The notes: generated from the letters alone by a model not told the origin. Shown: positions 26,904 through 35,543, counted from the stretch's first letter. The stretch: 64,000 nucleotides of DNA from Pseudomonas frederiksbergensis (GCF_001952935.1 NZ_CP018319.1:5848001-5912000), one strand, 5' to 3'. Numbers and translations are program-made.

Positions 26904-28679
26904 TCAGTGCTTGGCCACCAGGTCTTTCGGCAGCTTGAACGTCCAGAGCATGCCGCCCTGGTTGAAGTCCTTGATGCGCTTGGCCACTTCGCCGCCCCAC
27001 AGCGGTACGGCGCCGCCCCAACCGGACAGCACCGAGACGTACTGTTCACCGTCCATTTCCCAGGTCACAGGCGAGCCGAGCACGCCGGAACCGGTCTGGA
27101 ATTCCCAGACTTTCTCGCCGGTCTTGGCATTGAACGCCTGCAGGAAGCCTTCAGGCGTGCCGGTGAACACCAGTTTGCCCTTGGTGGTCAGCACCCCGCC
27201 CCACAGCGGCGCGAAGTTCTTGTGGCGCCAGACTTCCTTGCCGGTTTTCGGGTCGATGGCGCGCAGCACGCCGATGTAGTCTTCATTCAGCGGTTTGATG
27301 GTGAAACCGGCACCGAGGAACGCCGCGCCTTTCTTGTAGGCGATGCCTTCGTTCCAGATGTCCATGCCCCATTCGTTGGACGGCACATAGAACAATCCGG
27401 TGTCCTTGTTGTAAGCCATCGGCATCCAGTTTTTCGCGCCGAGGAACGCAGGGGCTACGAACACCGAACTGCCTTTGGCTTCGGTGCCGGGAGCACCTGG
27501 GCGGCTGGCTTCGTTGTAGATCGGCCGACCCTCTTTATCCAGGCCGGTGGCCCAGGTGATCTTGTCCACGAACGGGAAGCCGCGAATGAATTTGCCGTTG
27601 GTGCGGTCCAGCACGTAGAAGAAACCGTTGCGGTCAGCGGTGGCGGCGGCTTTGATCTCTTTGCCGCCTTCGGTGTAGTTGAACGACACCAGCTCGTTCA
27701 CGCCGTCATAGTCCCAGCCGTCGTGAGGCGTGCTCTGGAAGTGCCACTTGATGGTGCCGTCGTCCGGGTTGAGCGCCAGACGCGACGACGAGTAGAGGTT
27801 GTCGCCAGGACGCAGGTGCGAGTTCCAAGGCGCCGGGTTGCCGGTGCCGAACAGCAGCAGGTTGGTTTCCGGGTCGTAGTAACCGCCCAGCCAAGGGGCG
27901 GCGCCGCCGGTTTTCCAGAGATCGCCGGGCCAGGTCTTGCCTGCTTCACCGCCGGAGATGCCGTTCTCTACCGCTTTGCCGTCCTTGTAGGTGTAGCCCA
28001 TGTGGCCTTCGACGGTGGGACGGCTCCACAGCAGGCTGCCGTTTTTCGGGTCGTAGGCTTCGATTTTGCCTACCACCCCGAACTCGCCACCGGCGACACC
28101 GGTGATCAGTTTGCCGTTGATCACCAACGGCGCGGCACTGATGGAATAGCCTTCCTTGTGGTCGGCGACTTTCTTGCTCCAGACGACCTTACCGGTGTCC
28201 TTGTTCAAGGCCACAAGCTTGGCGTCTAGGGTGCCGAAGATCACCAGGTCGCCATACAGCGCGACACCCCGGTTGATTACGTCGCAGCAAGGACGGATGT
28301 CATCGGGCAGGCGTGCATCGTATTGCCAGAGCTTCTTGCCGGTGCGCGCATCCACCGCAAACACCCGCGAGTAGGAACCGGTCAAGTACATCACGCCGTC
28401 CTTGATCATCGGCTGTGCTTGCTGACCGCGTTGTTTTTCACCGCCGAAGGAGAATGCCCAGACCGGCCGCAAGTCCTTCACGTTGTTGACGTTGAGCGTG
28501 TCCAGCGGGCTGTAACGCTGACCCTGGACGCCCAGACCGTTGGTGACGATCTGCCCCGGGTTCTTGGGATCCTGGAGGATGTCTTGATCAGTGACGCCGG
28601 CCAATGCCGAGCCAGACAACAGCATGGCACTGAGCAGCACACTCAAGACGAAGGGTTGGCGACGTGCGGGTTGGGTCAT
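26904..28679 (-). CDS. pedH: PQQ-dependent alcohol dehydrogenase, predicted lanthanide type (PedH-like, 591 aa)
   Basis: A periplasmic eight-bladed quinoprotein with a signal peptide (residues about 1-27, ending GSALA). The adjacent-cysteine pair is in IRPCCDVINRG near 112. The metal/catalytic segment reads PHDGWDYDGVNE near 310: the catalytic Asp is followed two residues later by a second Asp, the signature of lanthanide-dependent enzymes. Tryptophan-docking repeats such as AIDPKTGKEVWRHK recur. It oxidises primary alcohols and aldehydes in the periplasm. AGAGG precedes the ATG. The promoter region holds the shared 18-bp motif 107 bp upstream. Confidence 0.92.
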   Translation of the reverse strand: MTQPARRQPFVLSVLLSAMLLSGSALAGVTDQDILQDPKNPGQIVTNGLGVQGQRYSPLDTLNVNNVKDLRPVWAFSFGGEKQRGQQAQPMIKDGVMYLTGSYSRVFAVDARTGKKLWQYDARLPDDIRPCCDVINRGVALYGDLVIFGTLDAKLVALNKDTGKVVWSKKVADHKEGYSISAAPLVINGKLITGVAGGEFGVVGKIEAYDPKNGSLLWSRPTVEGHMGYTYKDGKAVENGISGGEAGKTWPGDLWKTGGAAPWLGGYYDPETNLLLFGTGNPAPWNSHLRPGDNLYSSSRLALNPDDGTIKWHFQSTPHDGWDYDGVNELVSFNYTEGGKEIKAAATADRNGFFYVLDRTNGKFIRGFPFVDKITWATGLDKEGRPIYNEASRPGAPGTEAKGSSVFVAPAFLGAKNWMPMAYNKDTGLFYVPSNEWGMDIWNEGIAYKKGAAFLGAGFTIKPLNEDYIGVLRAIDPKTGKEVWRHKNFAPLWGGVLTTKGKLVFTGTPEGFLQAFNAKTGEKVWEFQTGSGVLGSPVTWEMDGEQYVSVLSGWGGAVPLWGGEVAKRIKDFNQGGMLWTFKLPKDLVAKH

Positions 28680-28785
28680 GACGGCTACCTCTGCAGTTTT
28701 TGTTATACCCGGGAAATTTTCCCGGTCTGGTGCAGATTCTTGGGCGCCGCCGCCCTTGGAACAATTGCCCGCAGTGCTGAGATTG

Positions 28786-28803
28786 CTAGTTCCTTAGTAC
28801 CGG
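28786..28803. promoter_or_regulatory. Shared ped promoter motif, pedH copy
   Basis: CTAGTTCCTTAGTACCGG matches the copy at 32101 in 14 of 18 positions, the first ten exactly. It begins 107 bp upstream of the pedH ATG. Confidence 0.55.
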
Positions 28804-28825
28804 GTCGGATGAGATGAGTGCTGAC

Positions 28826-28941
28826 TGATCGTTCCCACGCTCTGCGTGGGAATGCAGCCCGGGACGCTCCGCGTCCCTTTCGAAAGCTGGAACGCGGAGC
28901 GTCCCTTGAGGCATTCCCACGCGGGAGCGTGGGAACGATCA
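28826..28941. repeat. Family A interspersed repeat, copy 5
   Basis: TGATCGTTCCCACGC and GGGAGCGTGGGAACGATCA are the ends; the left arm of the inner pair has drifted. Its last bases are the stop codon of the metallohydrolase gene at 28939. Confidence 0.9.
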
Positions 28942-29880
28942 TTGCCTGTTCGCGGCGGAATCGACACGGGTCATTTGTGCGCGCTCGTAGCGCGGATACA
29001 GATGGCTGACGCTGCGGATCAGTTCGTAGCGGCTCAGGCTGATCCCGGCAAACCGTTCGGGAATGGGGCTGCGGATCATCTCGGCCATATCACTGCCATT
29101 GGCGGCGCCGTCGCGCATGAGCTGATCGAGCCAGGTCAGGTAGTCGCGCATCTGTTCGAACGGCTGTTGATCCCTGGCGACCGGTCCATGGCCGGGGACG
29201 ATCAGCGTCCACGGCAGGCCTTGGAGGGTGGCGATGTCCGCCAGCCATACCGACAGCCCCGGACTGTTGGGCGTGGTCAGTGCCCGCTGGTAAAACACCA
29301 GGTCCCCGGCAAACAACACGCCGGTTTTCTGGTCGAGAATAGCCAGATCCGCGCCTGTGTGCCCACCCAGGTCCAGCAGGCGCAGATCGTGATTCCCAAA
29401 ACTTCGCACGCCCGGTATCAGCGTCCGGGTCGGCAACACCACTTCGGTGCCACGCATCCAGTCGCCCACCAGGCGATACATGTTCTCGGCCATGGCATCG
29501 CCCTGCTGATGCAACAGTTCGGTGGTGCCGGCCAACGCGCTGATCGGCACATCACTGAAGGCCTGGTTGCCGAGCACATGATCAGGATGATGATGGGTCA
29601 GCAGCACCTCGATCACCGGTTTGTCGGTGGTCGCGGCGATTGCCTTGCGCATCGCTTCGCCGTAGCGTTTGGACGGCCCGGTGTCGATCACCACCACCCC
29701 CTGCTCGGTGACGATGAACCCGGTATTGACGATGTTGCCGCCATTGGCCTTGGCGAAATTATCGGTGCTGCCCTCCAGCAGCCAGGTGTCTTCGGCGATC
29801 TGCCGGGGCTTGAGTGAGTAGTCGAGTTCGGCCAGAACCGGCAGGCTCAGGCTCATGAACAACAGCAGCATCCAGCGCAT
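28939..29880 (-). CDS. Quinoprotein-associated metallo-beta-lactamase-fold hydrolase (313 aa)
   Basis: A signal peptide (RWMLLLFMSLSLPVLA) precedes a metallo-hydrolase with the Zn motif LTHHHPDHVLGN (residues about 85-96), the third ligand in LDLGGHTGADLAIL near 170 and HGP near 220. It belongs to the type found only beside PQQ alcohol dehydrogenases (quinoprotein relay system hydrolase); the substrate is unknown. The ATG at 29880 follows AGGAG. The orthologue lies in the same position of the P. putida ped cluster. The TGA stop is supplied by a family A repeat. Confidence 0.8.
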   Translation of the reverse strand: MRWMLLLFMSLSLPVLAELDYSLKPRQIAEDTWLLEGSTDNFAKANGGNIVNTGFIVTEQGVVVIDTGPSKRYGEAMRKAIAATTDKPVIEVLLTHHHPDHVLGNQAFSDVPISALAGTTELLHQQGDAMAENMYRLVGDWMRGTEVVLPTRTLIPGVRSFGNHDLRLLDLGGHTGADLAILDQKTGVLFAGDLVFYQRALTTPNSPGLSVWLADIATLQGLPWTLIVPGHGPVARDQQPFEQMRDYLTWLDQLMRDGAANGSDMAEMIRSPIPERFAGISLSRYELIRSVSHLYPRYERAQMTRVDSAANRQ

Positions 29881-29896
29881 CACGCGCTCCTTTGGG

Positions 29897-30658
29897 TCAG
29901 GGTATGGCCGCATCGAATTGATTGCCGCTGTTGTCGCGCAGCATCAGGCGCGTCTGCCCTGCCCCTTCGATATCGAAGGTCAGGTTGGGGTTTTCGCTGA
30001 CCGCGGGAAACAGCTCAAGACGGGCCAGCAGTTGATCGTTCTGATCCCGCAGTTCGGCATGACTGATGAAGAATTCCGGGATGCCGCTGACCATGCCATT
30101 GTCCATCGGGTGCGCCACCTGCATGCGCACTCGGCTGAATTCACCACGGGGATAGCGACCGCCCAGCACTTCGCCGATGTGCTCCTCCCAGCCCGGCTGA
30201 GTGCGTACCACGCTCGGCGCCGTGCAACCACCGCCCGCCGCATCGATCAGCGTCGAGCCGACGTGCCACACCCCATCACGGGTCAGTACCGCCGCGCGCA
30301 ACGGCGTGGCCTGCTCAATGCGGATACGAATCGACAGCCAGGGCAGCACACGGTCCAGCGGCTGGAAATCGACGATTTTCGGCAACGGGTTGAGCTCGGC
30401 CCAGGCGAGGATTTTCACCACTTCGCCCTTGAACGCCCGCGCGTCAATTTCCAGTGGCACCTGCCGGGCGTCTTCGGCGAACGGCGGCGCCAGCAGCTTG
30501 ACCCGATCGTCGAACACGAACGGCGCATCCCCGAGCATTTGCTTGTGATAAAAGGCCCACATCACCGACGGCACCGGGTCTTTGCCCGGGTCGATGTCCA
30601 CCGCGTGCGCGGCGATGGGCAACCAACAGGCCAACAGACAAGCCGCTCGCCAGTTCAC
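29897..30658 (-). CDS. Quinoprotein-associated SoxYZ-like carrier protein (253 aa)
   Basis: A signal peptide (WRAACLLACWLPIAAHA) leads into an export-type protein with a SoxY-like half (KILAWAELNPLPKIVDF, ending in AAGGGCTAPSVV near residue 148, where SoxY carries its swinging-arm Cys) and a SoxZ-like half (VRMQVAHPMDNGM near 190 to SENPNLTFDIEG). Its role with PQQ dehydrogenases is not established. It overlaps the following binding-protein gene by 4 bp (ATGA), so the two are translationally coupled. The metallohydrolase gene follows after 16 bp. Confidence 0.78.
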   Translation of the reverse strand: MNWRAACLLACWLPIAAHAVDIDPGKDPVPSVMWAFYHKQMLGDAPFVFDDRVKLLAPPFAEDARQVPLEIDARAFKGEVVKILAWAELNPLPKIVDFQPLDRVLPWLSIRIRIEQATPLRAAVLTRDGVWHVGSTLIDAAGGGCTAPSVVRTQPGWEEHIGEVLGGRYPRGEFSRVRMQVAHPMDNGMVSGIPEFFISHAELRDQNDQLLARLELFPAVSENPNLTFDIEGAGQTRLMLRDNSGNQFDAAIP

Positions 30659-31533
30659 TGTTGATACATCTCAGGCACGTCATAGCGCAGGCCGTAATGG
30701 CCATAAATAGTCTTGACCGAGCCCTCGCGAATCAAGGTTTCCAGCGCCTCTTCCACGGCATAGGCCAGTTGACGGTTGCTTTCATGCACCGCCATGCCGA
30801 TCTCCCACAGCTGCTTGCCCATGTTCGGGTAGGCGTTTTCCGCCAGCGCCACTTGCGGGTCGTTGGCTTCATGAACCTGCCAGTCGATCTCCCCGCGCAT
30901 GGCCATGACGGCATCGACTTCACCGGCCTTCATGGCGGCAAAAGCCTGGGGTACGCCGGGATAGTGGTGGGTTTTGCCGGCGAGCATGCCGTTGAACACC
31001 GAGGTCAGGTAGAACGACGGCACGCTGTCGACTTCGACGCCGATCGGGTGGTGCTCGAACACCGCGACGCTAGCGACTTTGTCCAGTCGGCGGCGATCAT
31101 AAGCAACCTGCCATTGTTCGTTCTGGTACGGGCCGAACATCACCACATGGCCGTTTTCCAGCTCGCCCAGTTCATTGCGCTTCTGCGCGTAGGCGCGATC
31201 GTATGGCACGCGCATCATCAGGTCGGCCAGTTGCAGATCGTGCAACTGACTGGCACGCCAGATGTAATCGCGCAGGTCGTCATCGAGCTTCTCGCCGGCC
31301 GGCGCCCAAATCAACCTCAGGCGCACGCCAAGGGCCTTGGCCAACGCCTCGGCAAGTTCGACATCAACGCCCCGGGCCTGGCCGTCGTGTTCAAAACTGT
31401 AAGGGGCGAAGTCCTTGTAGACCGCCACTTTCAGTTCCCCGGCGGCGATCATTTCGTCATAGGTACGGACCTGCGCCTGCACCGCCTGGCAGCACAGCAA
31501 CACAGCGCTGATCAACACAGCGAACAGGCGCAT
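30655..31533 (-). CDS. Quinoprotein-associated periplasmic solute-binding protein (292 aa)
   Basis: An amino-acid-type (family 3) binding protein with a signal peptide (RLFAVLISAVLLCCQAVQA). Family residues are visible: LKVAVYKDFAPYSFEHDGQARG (quoted in part as VAVYKDFAPYSF) near residue 35, GVDVELAEALAKALGV near 55, and DLMMRVPYDRAYAQKR near 105. No ABC permease is nearby, and relatives in methanol and ethanol oxidation clusters (MoxJ-like) assist dehydrogenase assembly or electron transfer instead. The gene lies between the cytochrome gene and the SoxYZ-like gene, with 3 bp to the cytochrome's restored stop. Confidence 0.8.
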   Translation of the reverse strand: MRLFAVLISAVLLCCQAVQAQVRTYDEMIAAGELKVAVYKDFAPYSFEHDGQARGVDVELAEALAKALGVRLRLIWAPAGEKLDDDLRDYIWRASQLHDLQLADLMMRVPYDRAYAQKRNELGELENGHVVMFGPYQNEQWQVAYDRRRLDKVASVAVFEHHPIGVEVDSVPSFYLTSVFNGMLAGKTHHYPGVPQAFAAMKAGEVDAVMAMRGEIDWQVHEANDPQVALAENAYPNMGKQLWEIGMAVHESNRQLAYAVEEALETLIREGSVKTIYGHYGLRYDVPEMYQQ

Positions 31534-31536
31534 GGG

Positions 31537-31997
31537 TTATTCCTCGACGCGAACGGTGTCCAGGTAAGTGCGTACCGCCCACAAAGCTTCCTGACTCAGG
31601 TAATCGGCCATCTTCGGCATGTAGACCCGGCCATCACGCACCGCGCCGTGGCGCACGCGTTCGACGAACCATTCATCCCCCGCCTCGCCGACATCGAGCA
31701 GGCGCAAATCGGGGCGATGCCGCCGGACTTGGCTTCCAGGCCATGGCAGGCCGCGCAGTTCTGGTTGTACGCCGAAGAGCCGATTTCCACGGCCTTATCG
31801 TGTTCCGGGGTGGTGCGATAAGGGTTCACCGCAGCCCAACCATCGGCATCAACCGGTACGCCAGCGTCCTTGATCGGGGTCAGGCCCGCGGTGGCGACAG
31901 CCTGTGGGACCACGTTGCCGTGGGCCCAGACAGAACCTGCACTGATAAAGCCGGCCAGCAAACCGGCAACGAGCAAGGCGTTGCGTCTTGTTGTCAT
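31537..31997 (-). pseudogene. pedF: Cytochrome c-550 PedF-like gene, frameshifted
   Basis: The electron acceptor of the PQQ alcohol dehydrogenases. A signal peptide (NALLVAGLLAGFISAGSVWA) and heme site CAACHG (residue about 79) are intact. After SGGIAP the frame is lost: at the G run 31711-31714 (four bases on the + strand) one extra base would restore DLRLLDVGEAGDEWF, then VYMPKMADYLSQEALW with the axial Met, and a stop at 31537-31539, 153 aa in all. As written the frame ends at 31596 after 133 residues without the Met ligand. It could be a sequencing error or a real mutation. The restored end lies 3 bp from the next gene, as expected for the intact operon. Confidence 0.8.
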
Positions 31998-32100
31998 TGT
32001 TATGCCCTCTTGATTGCACGCAAAACCTCTTTGAAGAGGCTATGGCACCCATCTTAGGAACGGCTTCGCGCAAGCCCCATGCTGCTTTGGTGGCCGCCGT

Positions 32101-32118
32101 CTAGTTCCTTGGTAGTAG
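32101..32118. promoter_or_regulatory. Shared ped promoter motif between pedF and pedE
   Basis: CTAGTTCCTTGGTAGTAG, 104 bp upstream of the pedF start (31997) and 134 bp upstream of the pedE start (32252). A probable activator site serving one or both divergent genes. Confidence 0.55.
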
Positions 32119-32251
32119 GGCTTGTGGCGCACACCTAAATTAGGTGCCGTACGGGAAGTATTCCCGGCAACAGCGGGACTTTTTCCGTATCCGCCAACAC
32201 GTCGGGCACACCACCCTGTGCAGGCCAAAACCTCCACTGGGAACTGCAACC

Positions 32252-34144
32252 ATGACAATAAGATCGCTACCCGCCCTTTCCCCGCTGTCTATCGCCGTGC
32301 AGGCTTTTCTGCTGGTGGGCAGCCTGTCCCTGAGTGCTGTCAGCTACGGCGCGACGGCACCGGCCACTCCCACCCGCAATGTGAGTTGGGAAGACATCGC
32401 CAACGATCACCTGACCACCAAGGACGTGCTGCAATACGGCATGGGCACCAACGCGCAACGCTGGAGCCCGTTGGCCCAGATCAATGACAAGAACGTGTTC
32501 AAGCTGACCCCGGCCTGGTCCTACTCGTTTGGCGATGAGAAGCAGCGCGGCCAGGAATCCCAGGCCATCGTCAGCGACGGCGTGGTGTACGTCACCGGTT
32601 CCTATTCGCGGGTATTTGCCCTGGACGCCAAGACCGGCAAGCGCTTGTGGACGTACAACCATCGCCTGCCGGACAACATTCGTCCGTGCTGCGACGTGGT
32701 CAATCGCGGCGCGGCGATCTTTGGCGACAAAATCTACTTCGGCACCCTCGACGCGCGGCTGGTCGCCCTGGACAAGAACACCGGCAAAGTGGTGTGGAAC
32801 AAGAAATTCGGTGATCACTCCGCCGGCTACACCATGACCGGCGCCCCGGTGCTGATCAAAGACAAAACCACCGGCAAGGTGCTGCTGATTCACGGCAGCT
32901 CCGGTGATGAGTTCGGCGTGGTCGGGCAACTCTTCGCCCGCGATCCCGACACGGGTGAAGAGGTCTGGATGCGGCCCTTCGTCGAGGGTCATATGGGCCG
33001 GTTGAACGGTAAGGACAGCACCACGACCGGCGACGTCAAGGCGCCGTCCTGGCCGGATGACCCGACCACCGAAACCGGCAAGGTCGAAGCCTGGAGCCAC
33101 GGCGGCGGTGCCCCTTGGCAAAGCGCCAGTTTCGATCCGGAAACCAACACCATCATCGTCGGCGCCGGCAATCCTGGCCCTTGGAATACTTGGGCTCGGA
33201 CCTCCAAGGACGGCAATCCTCACGATTACGACAGCCTCTACACCTCGGGCCAGGTCGGCGTCGATCCGAGCACCGGCGAGGTGAAATGGTTCTACCAGCA
33301 CACCCCGAACGATGCCTGGGATTTCTCCGGCAACAACGAGCTGGTGCTGTTCGACTACAAGGACAAGGACGGCAAAACGGTCAAGGCCACCGGCCATGCG
33401 GACCGCAACGGTTTCTTCTACGTGGTCGATCGCAACAACGGCAAATTGCAGAACGCATTTCCCTTCGTCGACAACATCACTTGGGCCAGCCACATCGATC
33501 TCAAGACCGGCAAGCCGGTGGAGAATCCGGGCCAGCGTCCGGCCAAACCGTTGCCCGGTGAGACCAAGGGCAAGCCAGTGGAGGTTTCGCCGCCGTTCCT
33601 CGGTGGCAAGAACTGGAACCCGATGGCCTACAGCCAGGACACCGGGCTGTTCTACATTCCGGGCAACCACTGGAAGGAGGAATACTGGACCGAAGAGGTC
33701 AGCTACAAAAAAGGCTCGGCTTACCTGGGCATGGGTTTCCGCATCAAGCGCATGTACGACGATCACGTCGGCAGCCTGCGCGCGATGAACCCCACCACCG
33801 GCAAAGTGGTCTGGGAGCACAAAGAAGCACTGCCACTGTGGGCAGGCGTGCTGGCAACCAAGGGCAACCTGGTATTCACCGGTACCGGCGACGGTTTCCT
33901 CAAGGCCTTCGATGCGAAAACCGGCGCGCAGCTGTGGAAGTTTCAGACCGGCAGCGGCATCGTCTCGCCACCGATCACGTGGGAACAGGACGGCGAGCAG
34001 TACGTCGGTGTGACCGTCGGTTACGGCGGCGCGGTGCCGTTGTGGGGCGGTGACATGGCCGAGCTGACCAAACCGGTGGCTCAGGGCGGATCGTTCTGGG
34101 TGTTCAAGATCCCGAGCTGGGATAACAAGACAGCGCAGAAGTAA
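32252..34144 (+). CDS. pedE: PQQ-dependent alcohol dehydrogenase, predicted calcium type (PedE-like, 630 aa)
   Basis: It has a signal peptide (residues about 1-33, IAVQAFLLVGSLSLSAVSYG) and the eight-bladed quinoprotein fold. The vicinal Cys pair is in IRPCCDVVNRG near 142. The active segment is NDAWDFSGNNE near 352: the residue two after the catalytic Asp is Ser, as in Ca2+-dependent enzymes, in contrast to the Asp of the other copy. The ATG at 32252 is preceded by GGGAA; an earlier in-frame start lies in the promoter. It is transcribed divergently from the cytochrome gene. Both copies should share PQQ and the same electron acceptor. Confidence 0.93.
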   Translation: MTIRSLPALSPLSIAVQAFLLVGSLSLSAVSYGATAPATPTRNVSWEDIANDHLTTKDVLQYGMGTNAQRWSPLAQINDKNVFKLTPAWSYSFGDEKQRGQESQAIVSDGVVYVTGSYSRVFALDAKTGKRLWTYNHRLPDNIRPCCDVVNRGAAIFGDKIYFGTLDARLVALDKNTGKVVWNKKFGDHSAGYTMTGAPVLIKDKTTGKVLLIHGSSGDEFGVVGQLFARDPDTGEEVWMRPFVEGHMGRLNGKDSTTTGDVKAPSWPDDPTTETGKVEAWSHGGGAPWQSASFDPETNTIIVGAGNPGPWNTWARTSKDGNPHDYDSLYTSGQVGVDPSTGEVKWFYQHTPNDAWDFSGNNELVLFDYKDKDGKTVKATGHADRNGFFYVVDRNNGKLQNAFPFVDNITWASHIDLKTGKPVENPGQRPAKPLPGETKGKPVEVSPPFLGGKNWNPMAYSQDTGLFYIPGNHWKEEYWTEEVSYKKGSAYLGMGFRIKRMYDDHVGSLRAMNPTTGKVVWEHKEALPLWAGVLATKGNLVFTGTGDGFLKAFDAKTGAQLWKFQTGSGIVSPPITWEQDGEQYVGVTVGYGGAVPLWGGDMAELTKPVAQGGSFWVFKIPSWDNKTAQK

Positions 34145-34154
34145 TCCGCCACCT

Positions 34155-34328
34155 CCTGTGGTGAGGGGGCTTTTGTGGCGAGGGGGTTTACCCCCGTTGG
34201 GTCGCGAAGCGGCCCCCTACATTTTCCAGGAACACCGAGTTGCCTGGATTAACGACTGCTTCGCAGCCGAACGGGGTGGTGCGGCATTCCGATAAACCCC
34301 CTCGCCACAAAAGCTCCCTAGCCACAGG
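34155..34328. repeat. Nested family C repeat downstream of pedE
   Basis: An inner family C element (34174-34310) lies within a second, related pair of arms: CCTGTGGTGAGGGGGCTTTT at 34155 and an inverse copy ending CCCTAGCCACAGG at 34328. The outer 28-bp arms agree in 25 positions. Confidence 0.8.
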
Positions 34329-34371
34329 TTTTGTGTGTATCCAGCTGCCCTCCATATTTCGAGGACCTGCA

Positions 34372-35022
34372 ATGAAATACCTTCCCTTATTCCTTATGTT
34401 GACACTGCCTTTGGCTCACGCCACCGACGACGGCGAAGACACCCCGCTCATCATCAACGGCTGCACCGTCGCCCAACACAGCCAATGCCCCGGCGCCGAT
34501 CTCAAAGGCGCGAACCTGAGCAATCAGGACCTGCGCAGCATGAACCTCAGCGGTGCCGACCTGCGCAATGCCGACCTGCGTCACGCCCGACTCGATCTCG
34601 CCAACCTGGAAAAAGCCCGATTACAGGGCGCCAACCTGACCCGCGCCAGCCTGCAACAAAGCAACCTGCGCCTGGCCGACTTCACCGGGGCAACCCTGAT
34701 GGCGATTCAGGGCTGGGGGATGTTCGCCCAGGGTGCACAATTTCAGGATGCCAACCTTGGTGGCGCTTACCTGCAATTTGCCCGCCTGTCCGGGGCCAAA
34801 ATGCACAACGCCAATCTGCGGGCTGCGGATCTGGAGATGACCTGGTTGAGCAAGGCCGACCTCAAGGGGGCCAATCTTAGTGATGCCAATCTGCAAGAGG
34901 CCAAGTTGGGGGAAAGCAATTTGGAACAGGCGAATCTGAGCGGCGCACGGCAGCACTATGCGAATTTTCAGGACGCGAATATGGAGGGCTGCACCGGTTG
35001 CCCGACGACGTGGGGCAAATGA
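34372..35022 (+). CDS. Exported pentapeptide-repeat protein (216 aa)
   Basis: A signal peptide (KYLPLFLMLTLPLAHA) is followed by about 25 A(D/N)LXX pentapeptides between residues 40 and 205 (ADLKG ANLSN, ADLRN ADLRH, ANLTR ASLQQ, ANLSD ANLQE), which fold as a right-handed quadrilateral beta-helix. Two Cys pairs flank the repeats (NGCTVAQHSQCPG and EGCTGCP). GAGG lies 7 bp before the ATG. A pentapeptide-repeat gene also neighbours pedE in P. putida; its role in alcohol oxidation is unknown. Confidence 0.8.
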   Translation: MKYLPLFLMLTLPLAHATDDGEDTPLIINGCTVAQHSQCPGADLKGANLSNQDLRSMNLSGADLRNADLRHARLDLANLEKARLQGANLTRASLQQSNLRLADFTGATLMAIQGWGMFAQGAQFQDANLGGAYLQFARLSGAKMHNANLRAADLEMTWLSKADLKGANLSDANLQEAKLGESNLEQANLSGARQHYANFQDANMEGCTGCPTTWGK

Positions 35023-35102
35023 GGCGATACACCGGATGATCGTTCCCACAAACGGGTCGCCCCCCAAAAGTTGCGCAAAACTGATGGGGTGTTTCACGCA
35101 AT

Positions 35103-35208
35103 CCCCTGTGGGAGCGAGCCTGCTCGCGAAAGACGTGAACGATAACGCGTGCTGTCTGAATGAACGCGGTGTCCAGACGTCTTTCGCGAGCAGGCTCGCT
35201 CCTACAGG
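35103..35208. repeat. Family B repeat pair
   Basis: CCCCTGTGGGAGCGAGCCTG and its inverse around 60 bp; a GAGCCTGC variant of the family. Confidence 0.85.
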
Positions 35209-35223
35209 TACAACGCCAGGCTG

Positions 35224-35272
35224 TTGATCTTGATCTTGATCTTGATCTTGATCTTGCTGTTGATCTTGATCT
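35224..35272. repeat. Hexanucleotide tract (TTGATC)n
   Basis: Roughly seven consecutive copies of TTGATC with one imperfect unit (TTGCTG). It directly precedes the family D element; a shorter version precedes the copy at 48129. Confidence 0.85.
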
Positions 35273-35525
35273 GCCCCGTCGGAAGGCCGAGCGCAGGTTC
35301 TGCGCAGTGGGCACCGCGGCAAGGATGCCGCGGTAGCCGCCCCCGGCCATGGATGGCCGATGGCGGCGGGCCCACGGAGCAGGACCGGAGCGAGGGTATG
35401 GCGAGCCTAGGCGAGCCACCGTACGTCAGGGGCAAGAGCGCTTGGTTACTTGGCGCTTCTCCAAGTGACCCGCCGTAAGGGCGGAACCCTAAGCAGCCGT
35501 TACCGCAGCAACGGATATGTACTCC
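35262..35525. repeat. Family D repeat, copy 1 (about 260 bp)
   Basis: Begins CTGCCCCGTCGGAAGGCCGA and ends near AACGGATATGTACTCC. It is nearly identical to 48129-48393. It contains hairpin-forming stretches such as CCGCGGCAAGGATGCCGCGG and GGTTACTTGGCGCTTCTCC followed by AAGTGACC. Confidence 0.85.
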
Positions 35526-35543
35526 GAAGTAAATATTTACCCT

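Larger units (their letters stand above)
35023..35543. other. Repeat-filled intergenic region
   Basis: It holds a truncated family A end (GATGATCGTTCCCACA near 35036), a family B pair, a TTGATC-type hexamer tract and a family D element, with no credible gene. Long frames read here in other genomes as small hypothetical proteins are products of the family D repeat. Confidence 0.7.

Noticed and set aside
35202..35435. Small proteins read from the family D repeats (also 47932-48346)
   Set aside because: The frames arise from the repeat sequence itself and occur on both strands in both copies; no start signals.
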